Assembly (NCBI GenBank): GCA_965207805.1
Contig: OZ242312.1
Location: forward strand, 2,790,001-2,854,000
Length of the DNA: 64,000 nucleotides
Source of the DNA: Palauibacter sp965207805
Lineage (GTDB): Bacteria; Gemmatimonadota; Gemmatimonadetes; Palauibacterales; Palauibacteraceae
Direction of reading: 5' to 3'
Within the stretch, counting starts at the first letter, position 1, and the number at the start of each line of letters is the position of its first letter. The translations under genes were made by a program, and so were the position numbers. This document shows, in pieces, positions 42,514 through 51,684 of this stretch. The notes under the pieces are model-generated. The model saw only the letters and a list, made by a program, of their open reading frames with translations, was not told the DNA's origin and did no database searches.

Positions 42514-43460
42514 GGCACGTCGCCCGCGAGAATGGTGGCGAGGGTGGACGGATCCAGATTCCCTCCGGACACGATACAGACAATTCTGTCCCCCTTCACC
42601 CCGCCCGACAGGGCGGCCGCGACGGAGGAGGCCCCCGCGCCCTCGGCGACCACGCGGTTGCGGGCCGCGAGCAGCCGGATCGCGTCGGCGGTGTCGTCGA
42701 GCGTGATCTCGACGGAGCCCGCGAGGAGATCCCGCGCCAGTTCCCACATTGCGGGTTCCACGTGCGGACCCCCGATACCATCGACGAACGAGGGGGTGTA
42801 GGAGATCGAGACGGCCCGGCCCGCGCGCAGCGACTCCGCGAGCGGGGCCTGACCCGCGACCTCGGACGCGAAGACGGGAACGTGCGGCGCGACGGCCCGC
42901 ATGCCGGCCGCGATCCCGCACGCGAGTCCGCCTCCCCCGAAGGGGACGACGACCGCGTCCACGTCGGGGAGGTCCTCGATCAGTTCGAGCGCGATGGTTC
43001 CGTTCCCCGCCATCACGTCGCGGTCCATGAAGGCGTGGACGAACCGTCCGCCCATCCCGTCGAAGCGCTGCGTGCGGAACACCTCGAACCAGGAGGCGAC
43101 GGAGGTCTTGACGGCGGTCGCGCCGAGCCGGGCGATCGCGTCCAGCTTGAGCCCGGGCGCCGTCTCCGGGACGACGACCGAGCACGGGACGCCGAGACGC
43201 CTCGCGTTCCAGGCGACACCCTGCGCCATGTTCCCCGCGCTCGCCGTCCATACTCCCGCCGCCAGCTCCGCGGGCGGGATCAGGCCGATCGCGTTCGCGG
43301 AACCCCGGATCTTGAACGAGCCGATCGGCTGCAGGTTTTCGAGCTTGAGCCAGATCTCCGGTCCCTCGTCGACGCCGAGGCGGACGAGCGGCGAGCGGAG
43401 CGCCGCCGCGTAGACCCGTTCGCGCGCCGCCTCGATCTCCGGCAGGCCGGGAGGCCTCAC
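42510..43460 (-). CDS. Threonine/serine dehydratase-like PLP enzyme
   Basis: Fold-type II PLP enzyme, 316 residues from a GTG at 43460 (GTGA overlap with the upstream gene). The PLP lysine is K50 in IGSFKIRGSANA; the phosphate-binding glycine loop is VVVPFGGGGLACGIAAG; EGAGASSVAAAL and VCIVSGGNLD complete the active site. This pattern matches threonine ammonia-lyase and serine racemase/dehydratase without an ACT regulatory domain, suggesting a catabolic or racemase role. Coupling to a transsulfuration-type enzyme gene suggests sulfur or 2-oxobutyrate metabolism, though that is inference. Confidence 0.85.
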   Translation of the reverse strand: MRPPGLPEIEAARERVYAAALRSPLVRLGVDEGPEIWLKLENLQPIGSFKIRGSANAIGLIPPAELAAGVWTASAGNMAQGVAWNARRLGVPCSVVVPETAPGLKLDAIARLGATAVKTSVASWFEVFRTQRFDGMGGRFVHAFMDRDVMAGNGTIALELIEDLPDVDAVVVPFGGGGLACGIAAGMRAVAPHVPVFASEVAGQAPLAESLRAGRAVSISYTPSFVDGIGGPHVEPAMWELARDLLAGSVEITLDDTADAIRLLAARNRVVAEGAGASSVAAALSGGVKGDRIVCIVSGGNLDPSTLATILAGDVP

Positions 43461-44659
43461 GCGGTGAGGCCCGCGACCGCCCGCGGCAGGCTCGCCAGCG
43501 CCCGGTCGAGGTCGGCCGCGAGATCCTCCGTCGCTTCCAGTCCGGTGGAGAAGCGGATGAGGGCGTCCCGGATGCCCGCCTTCGCTCGCTCCTCGGCGGA
43601 CATGCCCGCGTGGACGGCCGCTGCGGGCCGCACGACGAGCGACTCCGGGCCCCCGAGACTGGCCGCGACCATCGGGATCTCCAGCGCGGAGATGAAGGCA
43701 TCGGCCGCGTCGACCCCGCCCTCGAGCTCGAATGACAGCATCCCTCCGAAGCCGTCGAACAGGCGCGCGGCCCGCTCGTGCTGGGCGTGGCTCGCCAGTC
43801 CCGGATAGTGCACGACGGACACGGCCGGGTGCGCCTCGAGCCGCGCCGCCAGCCGCCCGGCCGACGCGTTCTGCTCGCGGACGCGCACGCTCAGCGTCTT
43901 CAGCCCGCGCTCGAGCAGGAACGCCGCGTGCGGGTCGAGGGAGCCGCCGAGATGGTCCTGCATCACCTTCACGCGGCGCACGAGGTCCGCCGGCCCGGCC
44001 ACGCTCCCGGCCACGATGTCGCTGTGGCCGTTCATGTACTTCGTGCAACTCTCGAGCACGAGATCGAAGCCGATTTCCGCCGGCCTGAAGTTGATGGGGC
44101 TCGCGAACGTGTTGTCGATCAGGGTCACGAGCCCGTGCTCGCGCGCGAACGCCACGACGGCCTCCAGGTCCGCGACCTGCACGAGCGGATTCGTGAGGGT
44201 CTCCACGTACATGGCGCGCGTGGTCGGCGTCAGCGAGGCCGCCCAGCTCGACGGCTCCTGAGGGTCGATCACCGTGTGCCCGATCCGGAACCGCGGCAGG
44301 TCCTGCTGCAGGAAGGCGGCCGTGCCGCCGTACAGGGTGTCCTGCACGAGCACATGGTCGCCGGCGGACAGCAGCGTGAGCAGCGACCCCGAGATCGCCG
44401 CCATCCCGCTGCCGAGGACGAGGGCCGCTTCCGTCGCCTCCAGCGCCGCGATGCGCTCCCCGAGCACGCGATGGTTCGGCGTCGTGCTGAGCCGGATGTA
44501 CCCGATGTCGTGGTAGTCCTCGCCGTGAAGCTCGTAGTTCGCCGTCTGGTAGATCGGCGTGACGACGGCCCCCTCGGGCCTCGGCTCCTGCTCTCCTGCG
44601 TGCACGGCGTCGGTGGACGCCGCCCTTCCCGTTCCCGCTGTTCTCGCCGTTCCCATCAT
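43457..44659 (-). CDS. Cystathionine gamma-lyase/synthase family PLP enzyme
   Basis: 400 residues of the Cys/Met metabolism PLP family (fold type I). Features: TDAVHAGEQEPRPEGAVVTPIYQTANY at the N-terminus, LVLGSGMAAISGSLLTLLSAGDH, ETLTNPLVQVADLEAV, VTLIDNTFASP, the PLP lysine in ESCTKYMNGHSDIVAG and GGPESLVVRPA near the C-terminus. Choosing between gamma-lyase, gamma-synthase and O-acetylhomoserine sulfhydrylase is not possible by eye. ATG at 44659 with AGGAG upstream. Confidence 0.9.
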   Translation of the reverse strand: MMGTARTAGTGRAASTDAVHAGEQEPRPEGAVVTPIYQTANYELHGEDYHDIGYIRLSTTPNHRVLGERIAALEATEAALVLGSGMAAISGSLLTLLSAGDHVLVQDTLYGGTAAFLQQDLPRFRIGHTVIDPQEPSSWAASLTPTTRAMYVETLTNPLVQVADLEAVVAFAREHGLVTLIDNTFASPINFRPAEIGFDLVLESCTKYMNGHSDIVAGSVAGPADLVRRVKVMQDHLGGSLDPHAAFLLERGLKTLSVRVREQNASAGRLAARLEAHPAVSVVHYPGLASHAQHERAARLFDGFGGMLSFELEGGVDAADAFISALEIPMVAASLGGPESLVVRPAAAVHAGMSAEERAKAGIRDALIRFSTGLEATEDLAADLDRALASLPRAVAGLTA

Positions 44660-44713
44660 TCGTCCGTATCTCCTGGAGTTATCCGAGGGCCGGAAGCGCT
44701 TTGGACCGGGGCG

Positions 44714-45193
44714 TCAGTCCCACATGACGCGGTGGATACGCCACCCGGTTTCGAGCCGCTTCCACACCTCGAGAAATTTTCCGCCGAGTTCGACATCGTC
44801 GGGGCCGCGCACCCGGTACGTCCCGTTCGCGAACGCCAGGTCGCCGTCCACTTCGATGTCCTCGATCGTGAACCGGGCCTCGCGCAGCGGAACGGAACCG
44901 GCGAGTGCGCGAACAATGGCTTCGTGCCCCCGAACCGCCGGCTCTCCGGACGGCAGCCGCACCGCGTCCGGGGTGAAGACGTCGGCGACGGCGTCGCCCG
45001 GCGCTCCCGCGATCAGCGAAGCTTCCCAACGCCGGGTGACGCGTTCGATCTCCGCCCGCACCGCCTCGAGCGAGACCGCCCCTCCGGTCTCTCCCGCCTC
45101 GGGCGTCCGGCCTCCACACGCCGCAGCCGCGACCAGACCGCCCGCCGCAAGGATGAACCGAAACGTTCCGCTTGCGGGCCGTGTTCTCTTCAT
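44714..45193 (-). CDS. SnoaL-like/DUF4440 lipoprotein
   Basis: 159 residues. A lipoprotein signal (FILAAGGLVAAAACGG) precedes an NTF2-like cone domain: VTRRWEASLIAGAPGDAVADVFTPDAVRLPSGEPAVRGHEAIVRAL and VDGDLAFANGTYRV, ending GWRIHRVMWD. DUF4440 proteins are poorly characterised; some act as ketosteroid-isomerase-like enzymes or binding proteins. No ribosome site is present; TACAAT on the minus strand (45207-45202) lies 8 nt before the ATG, so the transcript could be nearly leaderless. Divergent from the DUF2911 gene across 149 nt. Confidence 0.82.
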   Translation of the reverse strand: MKRTRPASGTFRFILAAGGLVAAAACGGRTPEAGETGGAVSLEAVRAEIERVTRRWEASLIAGAPGDAVADVFTPDAVRLPSGEPAVRGHEAIVRALAGSVPLREARFTIEDIEVDGDLAFANGTYRVRGPDDVELGGKFLEVWKRLETGWRIHRVMWD

Positions 45194-45342
45194 GGGTCGA
45201 TATTGTATCGGAGCCCGCGTGCCGCGGCGACGCGCCCGGCTTTCGGGTTCGCGCGCGCCACCATAGGATGCCCGTCGCTGTTGAGAATTGTTCGCGCATC
45301 GCCGGCCGGCGATGCCGCGCTTGAACCTGCTTGGAGGTACGA

Positions 45343-45975
45343 ATGAAGAAGATGTTCCGCGCCATCCCCTGCCTTGCCCTCGCCCTTGGCGTTGCCCTTG
45401 CCTTCGCCACGGCCGCGGAGGCCCAGGACCGGCGCATGAGCCCGCGCGGAGAGGCCGCCACACAGGTCGGAGGCTCGTTCAACGCGGACGGCGGCTACGA
45501 GGGCGGCTCCTGGGTCGTCGTGACATACGGCCGCCCCATCCTGCGCGGCCGCGACCTGTTCGGCTCGGGCGATGAGTATGGCCAGCAGTTCCTGCGCGGG
45601 GCGCCGCTGTGGCGCGTCGGCGCGGACCAGTCCACCCGTTTCATGACCGAGACGGACCTCATGTTCGGCGGCGAGCGCCTGCCGGCCGGCGAGTACAGCG
45701 TGTTCGCGGAACTCACCGAGACGGAGTGGACGCTGATCTTCTCGAACTGGGGCGCGAAGGACAATTTCCGTGAGGAGAACCCGGACGCGCTCTGGGGGTC
45801 CTACGGCTACACGCCGGATCGCGATGTGCTGCGCACGAGCATGGATGTGGACGCAATCATGATGTCCGCCGACCAGCTCACGATCTCGTTCATGGACATG
45901 ACGCAGGAGGGCGGCGTGTTCACGATCTGGTGGGACGATCAGGTCGCGACCGTCCCCTTCCAGGTGGCCCGCTAA
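45343..45975 (+). CDS. DUF2911 secreted protein
   Basis: 210 residues with a Sec signal peptide (LALALGVALAFATAAEAQ). The mature domain matches DUF2911: VVVTYGRPILRGRDLFG, APLWRVGADQSTRFMTETDLMFGGERLPAGEYSVFAE, WTLIFSNWGAKDNF and FTIWWDDQVATVPFQV. These proteins are common in Bacteroidota and Gemmatimonadota and have no assigned function. GGAGG lies 5 nt before the ATG. The stop codon overlaps the stop of the convergent ATPase gene by 3 bases, so no terminator separates the two. Confidence 0.85.
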   Translation: MKKMFRAIPCLALALGVALAFATAAEAQDRRMSPRGEAATQVGGSFNADGGYEGGSWVVVTYGRPILRGRDLFGSGDEYGQQFLRGAPLWRVGADQSTRFMTETDLMFGGERLPAGEYSVFAELTETEWTLIFSNWGAKDNFREENPDALWGSYGYTPDRDVLRTSMDVDAIMMSADQLTISFMDMTQEGGVFTIWWDDQVATVPFQVAR

Positions 45976-47132
45976 CTCAGCGAGATATCCGCGATTCGCT
46001 TCAGCGGCAGCGCGGTGATGGTGTCGGTCAGCGGGTACTCGACATCCCCCGGATAGACGACCCATAGACGCTCGAGGTTCAGATCCCGGATCACGACGTG
46101 CATCGACTTCGTGGTCCGGGGCGCCTCCGTGCACTTGAACTCGAAACCCCAGCGCCGTCCGCGCCGCAGGAGCAGGAGGTCCAGTTCCGCCCCCCGCTGG
46201 GTTCCGTAGAAGTAGGCCTCGCGCTCTCCGTGCTCGAGGAGCGTCTGCTCGAGAGCGAACCCCTCCCAACTGGCACCGTACCGGGGATTCACGGCCAACT
46301 CCGTCATTTCCTCGATCCCGAGCAGGGAATGCAGGATACCGCTGTCGCGAATGAAGACCTTCGGCGATTTCACGAGCCGCTTGCCCAGATTCTCGAACCA
46401 CGGCGGGAGTTGGCGGATCATGAACGAACCTGACAGCAGATCGCGGTAGTTCCGTACGGCGGTCACGCTCACGTCCATGGAGCGCGCCAATTCGGCCGCG
46501 TTCCACGTCTGTCCGTGGTAGTGTGCCAGCATCCTCCAGAAGCGACCCACCGCCGCGGGTGCGACTCTCGAACGCAGTCCCGGAATGTCCCGTTCCAGGA
46601 ATGTGCGCGTGAACGATTCCATCCACCGGGACCAGGCTCCGCTTGACGAGGCGAGGTAAGCTCGCGGAAACCCGCCCCGCAGCCACAACCGGTCCTGGTT
46701 TTCGGGCCCCGCTTCGGCGATGGAGATGCCGCCCACGTCCACGAACAGGACGCGACCGGCCAGGGTCTCGGACACGCCTTCGATCAGATCCAGCGAAGCG
46801 CTGCCCAATACGAGGAACACGGCCTTGCGGTCGCGGGCGTCGCAGATCGGGCGCAGGACCTCAAAGAGCTCGGGCATGCGCTGGATCTCGTCGATAACGA
46901 CGAGCCCATCGGTGCCGCGGAGCACCCTCTCGGGTGTCGCGGAGAGGGCCGCCCTCTCGCCTCGCGCTTCCAGGTCGAAGATGATGGATCGACCGTCCCA
47001 GGCGGACACGACGTGCTCGGCAAGCGTCGTTTTTCCGACTTGGCGTGCGCCCAGAAGAGCGACCACCGGAGCTTCGGACAGCCCTCGGCGGATCGCGCTG
47101 TGGAGCTGCGGCCTTGGTATAAATTGTTGCAT
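45972..47132 (-). CDS. AAA_14/DUF4143 ATPase
   Basis: 386 residues from ATG 47132, chosen because GGAG lies 7 nt upstream; a TTG at 47162 is in frame. Walker A is LLGARQVGKTT, Walker B is GLVVIDEIQRMPEL, followed by LVLGSASLDLIEG. A winged-helix-like part (NAAELARSMDVSVTAVRNYRDLL) and the DUF4143 C-terminal domain, with a nuclease-like GAELDLLLLRRGRRWGFEFKC motif, complete it. These stand-alone ATPases are spread by horizontal transfer and resemble archaeal ATPases; role unknown. An inverted repeat covers its ribosome site and start. Base composition looks less GC-rich near the start (AT-rich leader). Confidence 0.85.
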   Translation of the reverse strand: MQQFIPRPQLHSAIRRGLSEAPVVALLGARQVGKTTLAEHVVSAWDGRSIIFDLEARGERAALSATPERVLRGTDGLVVIDEIQRMPELFEVLRPICDARDRKAVFLVLGSASLDLIEGVSETLAGRVLFVDVGGISIAEAGPENQDRLWLRGGFPRAYLASSSGAWSRWMESFTRTFLERDIPGLRSRVAPAAVGRFWRMLAHYHGQTWNAAELARSMDVSVTAVRNYRDLLSGSFMIRQLPPWFENLGKRLVKSPKVFIRDSGILHSLLGIEEMTELAVNPRYGASWEGFALEQTLLEHGEREAYFYGTQRGAELDLLLLRRGRRWGFEFKCTEAPRTTKSMHVVIRDLNLERLWVVYPGDVEYPLTDTITALPLKRIADISLS

Positions 47133-47155
47133 ATCGTACTCCAGAGGTATGATAT
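47131..47155 (-). promoter_or_regulatory. Inverted repeat covering the ATPase ribosome site and start
   Basis: On the minus strand ATATCATAC and GTACGATAT pair at 8 of 9 positions around a CTCTGGA loop. The SD bases lie in the loop and stem, and the start codon ATG overlaps the last stem bases, so a folded leader would hinder initiation. It might also be a DNA operator. Confidence 0.4.
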
Positions 47156-47239
47156 TCAACAATCACAGAGTACGATGGGCGGATCTTCGTGTCCAGCCCT
47201 AATCCTGTGTCCGTTCCGCGGGCGTCGCAGGGGACGCCC

Positions 47240-48610
47240 TCACCAGCTACGCGGCCGCGCCAGGTTGATGATGCGCCGGGCCGCCCGCCGACCACTCATT
47301 AGCGCCCCGTGCGTGGTGCCCGCGAAATCGAACAGCGTGTGTTCACCGACCAGAAACAGGCGATCGTCGACGGGCTCGGAGAGCAGATCGAAATCGGCCC
47401 TGCGGGTCCCGGGGCGCGGGTAGGTATAGGCCCCGAGGGTCGTGGGGTCCGTCGACCAATGCGTGGTCCGCACCTCTGTGGGCGTCCCGACCTCGGCGCC
47501 CCAGACGGTCCGTAGCACCTGCAGGGCGTCTTCGCGCATCTCGGCGTCCGACATTCGGTCGGCCACCGGGGCATAGTCGCCCAGTGACAACCCGAGAAGG
47601 ATGTTCTCGGTGCTGAAGGTCCGGTAGTTCACCCAGTAGCACCACCGGCCCTTCTCCCTCGTCACGACACCAAAATACTGGGTACCTGTATCCCAGAACG
47701 GCACATCAAACTTCAGGGCGATCTTGGTGACACTCCCGAAGCCGAGTGACTCGATGGCCTCCAGGTATTCGGACGGCAGCGGAGGCTCGAAGCGGATCCC
47801 TCCCACCTTCAACGTACCCAGCGGGGCCGAACACACGATGTAATCGCCGGTCCATTCGCGTTCGCCCGCGACGACGGTCACACCTCGCTCGCCATATGTG
47901 ATCGACTCCACCGCCGTATCAAGCCGAATGTCCAGATCCGCGGCCAATGGTCCGAGGATGGTGTCGTACCCCGTCGTGAGGACGACGTCCGCTCCCGGAA
48001 ACGCCTCATCCGCGTCGTGCAGGGTGGCGGAGAGGTCTTCGATCGCCCCTCCCTTCGAGAACTCTGTATAGGCCGACAGCGCCCACACGAGACCCGGATC
48101 TTCGAGCGTCTCGGGCGCCGCCCGCCGGATCGCGTCGTGCAGACTCATGCCATCCCCGAGCCGCGCGGTATCTCTGGCTCGTTCGAGCGCGTCTCCCCAC
48201 CCCCTGTCGATAGCATCGACTCGAGCTTGGGGAAGGCGCATACCGGAATCGCCAAATACCGCCAAGCTCTCGTCGTCCGTGACGAACGTTCGTCCGTTCA
48301 CCGCCTCGACCAAGCCCATGATCGGGTTGTCGTCGCTCGGGCCGTGCACCCAGCCCGCCCCGTATTCGAACGGGGCCCCCAGACTGAAGTCCGTGTGAAT
48401 CCGGCCGCCCGGCCGGTCCTTCGCTTCGAGGACGATGACGTCAGCACCCGCATCGGCCAGAGCGCGGGCGGCCGCCAGCCCGGAAATGCCGGCGCCCACC
48501 ACAATGACGCGTCGGGCCGCCAGGGTCTGGGCCGACCCATCACGCGGCCTGGGCAGCAGCGACAGGCTCGAGCCGAGGAGGGAGAGTTCCAGAAACCTCC
48601 GACGGCCCAT
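47240..48610 (-). CDS. Flavin-containing amine oxidase (Tat-exported)
   Basis: 456-residue FAD amine oxidase. The N-terminus GRRRFLELSLLGSSLSLLP is a twin-arginine signal. The FAD Rossmann motif follows (VIVVGAGISGLAAARALADAG, then EAKDRPGGR), then GAGWVHG, the substrate domain, and the C-terminal FAD contact HTLFDFAGTTHGALMSGRRAA. Family members oxidise polyamines, monoamines or amino acids to imines and H2O2. The substrate is not evident. It follows the S9 peptidase gene by 17 nt and is probably co-transcribed with it, consistent with amine or peptide breakdown. Confidence 0.9.
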   Translation of the reverse strand: MGRRRFLELSLLGSSLSLLPRPRDGSAQTLAARRVIVVGAGISGLAAARALADAGADVIVLEAKDRPGGRIHTDFSLGAPFEYGAGWVHGPSDDNPIMGLVEAVNGRTFVTDDESLAVFGDSGMRLPQARVDAIDRGWGDALERARDTARLGDGMSLHDAIRRAAPETLEDPGLVWALSAYTEFSKGGAIEDLSATLHDADEAFPGADVVLTTGYDTILGPLAADLDIRLDTAVESITYGERGVTVVAGEREWTGDYIVCSAPLGTLKVGGIRFEPPLPSEYLEAIESLGFGSVTKIALKFDVPFWDTGTQYFGVVTREKGRWCYWVNYRTFSTENILLGLSLGDYAPVADRMSDAEMREDALQVLRTVWGAEVGTPTEVRTTHWSTDPTTLGAYTYPRPGTRRADFDLLSEPVDDRLFLVGEHTLFDFAGTTHGALMSGRRAARRIINLARPRSW

Positions 48611-48627
48611 ACGCCGCCCGCGTTTGA

Positions 48628-50727
48628 TCAGGACGTTGTCGCGGCGTAGCGGCGGAACCACTCCAGGGTCGACAGCATCTTTCCGATGTGATGGCTCGGG
48701 CGGCGGCGGATGCCGTGCGGCTCGCCGGGGAAGCGCACGAGCGATGTTTCCACGCCGAGCAGCTTGAGCGCCTTGAAGTACTGCTCGGATTCCGACATCG
48801 GCGTGCGCCAGTCCTCCTCGCCCGTCACGATCCGCGTCGGCGTCGTCACGTTCTCGACCACGCTCAGGAGCGAGCGCGATTCGTAGTGCTCCACGTGGTC
48901 CCACGGGAATCCCGGGAACCAGTAGTTGACGCCGTAGGCCGCCATGTCGGCCGTGAGCACGAAGCTGTACCAGTTGATGACGGGATACCACGAGACGGCG
49001 GCGCGGAAGCGGTCCGTCCGGCCCACGAGCCAGGCCGTGAGGACGCCGCCTCCGCTCCCGCCCACGACGTAGAGCTGCTCCTCATCCACGTATCCCTGGT
49101 CGATCACCGCATCGACGCCGGACACGAGGTCGTAGAAGTCGTCGCCCGGGTAGGCGTGGTGGATCAGGTTCCCGAACTCCTCGCCGTAGCTCGTGCTGCC
49201 GCGCGGGTTCGTGTAGAGGACGACGTAGCCCTGCGCCGCCATGAGCTGCTTCTCGAGGTCGAAGCGCGCGCCGTAGTTCGAGAACGGTCCCCCGTGGATC
49301 TCCAGGATGAGCGGGTACTCGCGCGAGGGGTCGAAGCCGGGCGGCTTGATGATCCAGCCGTGAATCGGGCGTCCGTCGTGCGAGGACTCGTACCAGATCT
49401 CCTCGACCTCGCCGATCTGCCGCTTGGCCATCAGGTCGTCGTTGATGCCGGTGAGCACGCGGACATCGCTCCCGGGGCGACCCGTCGCGACCTCGGACAG
49501 GACGGCGAGCGTCGTGTAGTTCATCGCGAAGCTGCCGTCGTCCGCCACCGAGTACGTCGCTCCGGCGTAGGCGCGGCCGACCCCGCCGACGTTCTCGGTC
49601 AGCACGCGGTGCCCGCTCCCGTCGTCGTCGAGGCCGAAGAGGGCGAGCTTCGTCATCCCCTCGTCGTCGTAGAGCGCGTACAGCCCCGACCCGTCGGGCG
49701 CCCACGTGGCCCCGTACACCTCACGGTCGAGCCCGTCCGAGATCGAGCGCGGGTCGCTCCCGTCCCGGTTCATCACGTAGAGCCGCGTGAGCTGGTATCC
49801 CTGGAAGCGGTCGTCCATGCCGAAGTAGGCGATGTGGTCGCCATCCGGTGAGACGATCGGCCCGTCGTCCGGTCCCCGGCGATCCGTGAGTTGCGTCGCC
49901 GTGCCGTCGGCCACCGAGACCTCGAACACCTCCGTGTCCGCGACGAACACGCTCTCCGTGTCGCCGCCGCGGGGATCGCGCGACATGACGAGGCCCGTGC
50001 CATCGGGCGTCCACGAGAAGTGCGTCCCGCCGATCCCGTTCCCGGCCCAGTGGTTGTCGCCGCTCGTGATCTGGCGGGCCGTTCCGCCTTCCGCCGGGAC
50101 GACGAAGACGTGCACGAACCCGTGCGGGAGATCTCCGAGCTGGTCGAAGCGGTATACGAGCCGCTCGACAACCTGCGCGGGCTCGGCCCACTCCGCGCCC
50201 TCCGGCGGCGTCGGCATGCCGCCGATCGTTGGCGCCGGCTTCGGCACCAGCTTCCCGAACGCGATCTGCGTCCCATCGGGTGACCATTCGAATGACCGCG
50301 GCGGCTCGGTCACGTTCGTGATCGTCGAGGTCTCCCCGGAGTCCATCCAGCGGACGTGAATCTGCGCGCTCCCGCTGCGGTTCGAGATGAAGGCGAGGCG
50401 CGTACCATCGGGCGACCAGCGGGGCGAACCGTCCGAGAAGTCCCCAGACGTGAGCGGCCGGTGGCCCGACCCGTCGGAGCCCACGATCCAGAGGTTCGAG
50501 AACCGGCTGTCCGTAATGATGTCGGCGCGCTGGCGGACGTAAACGATCCGGCGGCCGTCGGGCGAGATCTGCGGGTCGCCCGCGATCTCGACCTCGAAGA
50601 TGTCCTCCATGCGCAGCGGACCTGACTCGGCCCCCGCCTGCGCAACCGCCGGCACGGCGACGCACAGAAGGGCTGCGGCGACAAGAAACGAAAGAGAGAC
50701 TCGGGCACTGCTGAGCGGGGCGGTCAT
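48628..50727 (-). CDS. S9-family prolyl oligopeptidase-like peptidase (secreted)
   Basis: 699 residues from ATG 50727 with GGAGAG upstream. Sec signal peptide (LSFLVAAALLCVAVPAVAQ), then a WD40-like beta-propeller (residues 40-420) with repeats such as PQISPDGRRIVYVRQRAD, SPRWSPDGTRLAFISNRSG and SFEWSPDGTQIAFGK, and a C-terminal alpha/beta-hydrolase domain. Ser nucleophile in VVGGSGGGVLTAW, Asp in TGEEDWRTP and His in GEPHGI form the triad. It releases di- or oligopeptides from short peptides in the periplasm. The amine-oxidase gene follows closely. Confidence 0.93.
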   Translation of the reverse strand: MTAPLSSARVSLSFLVAAALLCVAVPAVAQAGAESGPLRMEDIFEVEIAGDPQISPDGRRIVYVRQRADIITDSRFSNLWIVGSDGSGHRPLTSGDFSDGSPRWSPDGTRLAFISNRSGSAQIHVRWMDSGETSTITNVTEPPRSFEWSPDGTQIAFGKLVPKPAPTIGGMPTPPEGAEWAEPAQVVERLVYRFDQLGDLPHGFVHVFVVPAEGGTARQITSGDNHWAGNGIGGTHFSWTPDGTGLVMSRDPRGGDTESVFVADTEVFEVSVADGTATQLTDRRGPDDGPIVSPDGDHIAYFGMDDRFQGYQLTRLYVMNRDGSDPRSISDGLDREVYGATWAPDGSGLYALYDDEGMTKLALFGLDDDGSGHRVLTENVGGVGRAYAGATYSVADDGSFAMNYTTLAVLSEVATGRPGSDVRVLTGINDDLMAKRQIGEVEEIWYESSHDGRPIHGWIIKPPGFDPSREYPLILEIHGGPFSNYGARFDLEKQLMAAQGYVVLYTNPRGSTSYGEEFGNLIHHAYPGDDFYDLVSGVDAVIDQGYVDEEQLYVVGGSGGGVLTAWLVGRTDRFRAAVSWYPVINWYSFVLTADMAAYGVNYWFPGFPWDHVEHYESRSLLSVVENVTTPTRIVTGEEDWRTPMSESEQYFKALKLLGVETSLVRFPGEPHGIRRRPSHHIGKMLSTLEWFRRYAATTS

Positions 50728-50894
50728 CGGACGCTCTCCGTGGCTGGGATGCGGGCTGCGCTGACACCTTCGGATCATAGACACGAAGGGGTGGAGCGGA
50801 ACAGCAGTCACCCGACCGCAGAATGTGACCGGACAGCGGTTCGCGCCGTCTATCGAGGTAGGCCTCGTGGATCCCACCCCATGCAGGACATTGC

Positions 50895-51404
50895 ATGAAA
50901 AGGAGAAAGGCCGTGTACGTGATCGCCCGTCGACACTGGTGTACCGGCATCGTGCTTCTCGGTCTGGCCGCATGCGGTGACGACGGCGATGGCGTCACTC
51001 AGGTGGATCCGGACCAACCATCGATTACGGGTACGTGGAACGCGGTACTTCCGTCAGGACGGCTGACGCTGGAACTGCGCGAGCGGACCCCGGGCGTCGT
51101 GACCGGCAGCTACAGCATGACGGTCAGCATCGGACTTCCCGTATCGGGTCCGCTACGGAGTGGCGATCATCGTCATCCCGACGTGCTCCTCCGCTGGTCG
51201 GCCCAACTTCCGGAGGCCACCGGCGTCGATCTCGTTTCGGACTGCACGATCGAAGGAAGCGCGGGGGACAACGGGATCTGGATCACAGGCCACATCGTCT
51301 GCACCGAAGCTGAAGGAGTGCTCGACACGCAACGCGGGCCGGTCACCGTCATCATCGGAGGCATCAACGCACCGATCACGCTGAGTCGCCTTCGAATAGG
51401 CTGA
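50895..51404 (+). CDS. Small secreted lipoprotein of unknown function
   Basis: 169 residues with a lipoprotein signal (GIVLLGLAACGDD). The mature domain reads ITGTWNAVLPSGRLTLELRE, GVVTGSYSMTVSI and ITGHIVCTEAEG, a lipocalin-like pattern of alternating strands but too short to assign. An AGGA ribosome site is 6 nt before the ATG. Divergent from the S9 peptidase gene over 167 nt. A strong terminator hairpin begins right after its stop. Confidence 0.7.
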   Translation: MKRRKAVYVIARRHWCTGIVLLGLAACGDDGDGVTQVDPDQPSITGTWNAVLPSGRLTLELRERTPGVVTGSYSMTVSIGLPVSGPLRSGDHRHPDVLLRWSAQLPEATGVDLVSDCTIEGSAGDNGIWITGHIVCTEAEGVLDTQRGPVTVIIGGINAPITLSRLRIG

Positions 51405-51442
51405 CAAAAAAAGGGCCGCCCGTCGCCGGGCGGCCCCTTTTC
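51405..51442. terminator. Bidirectional intrinsic terminator (lipoprotein gene / csp)
   Basis: A perfect 10-bp stem GGGCCGCCCG (51413-51422) with CGGGCGGCCC (51427-51436) around TCGC. An A7 run on its left gives a T7 tract for the minus-strand csp transcript; CTTTT on its right serves the plus-strand lipoprotein gene. Confidence 0.92.
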
Positions 51443-51474
51443 GGTTCACCGTTCGCCTGCTGGCGGTCGGCAAG

Positions 51475-51684
51475 TCACGCGACGCGGGTCACGTTCTCCG
51501 CGGCCGGGCCCTTCGTCCCGTCCGTAACGTCGAACTCGACGGCCTCGCCCTCCTTCAGAGTGCGAAAGCCATCCGCCTGAATCGCCGTGTGGTGTACGAA
51601 GCAGTCCTTACCGCCCTCTTCCGGGGTAATGAACCCGAAGCCCTTCTGGTCGTTGAACCACTTCACGGTACCTCTCGTACGCAT
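51475..51684 (-). CDS. Cold-shock domain protein
   Basis: 69-residue CspA-like nucleic-acid chaperone. It carries both RNP motifs: KGFGFITPEEGG (RNP1) and CFVHHTAI (RNP2), preceded by GTVKWFNDQ. It melts RNA structure in cold or stress. AAGGAG lies about 6 nt before the ATG. The transcript probably starts within the gap up to 51800, giving a leader of up to about 100 nt, as is common for csp mRNAs. A strong terminator follows. Confidence 0.95.
   Translation of the reverse strand: MRTRGTVKWFNDQKGFGFITPEEGGKDCFVHHTAIQADGFRTLKEGEAVEFDVTDGTKGPAAENVTRVA

Noticed and set aside
46600..47132. Recent horizontal island around the ATPase gene
   Set aside because: Only the leader looks AT-rich; the body has normal composition and there are no flanking repeats or integrase.
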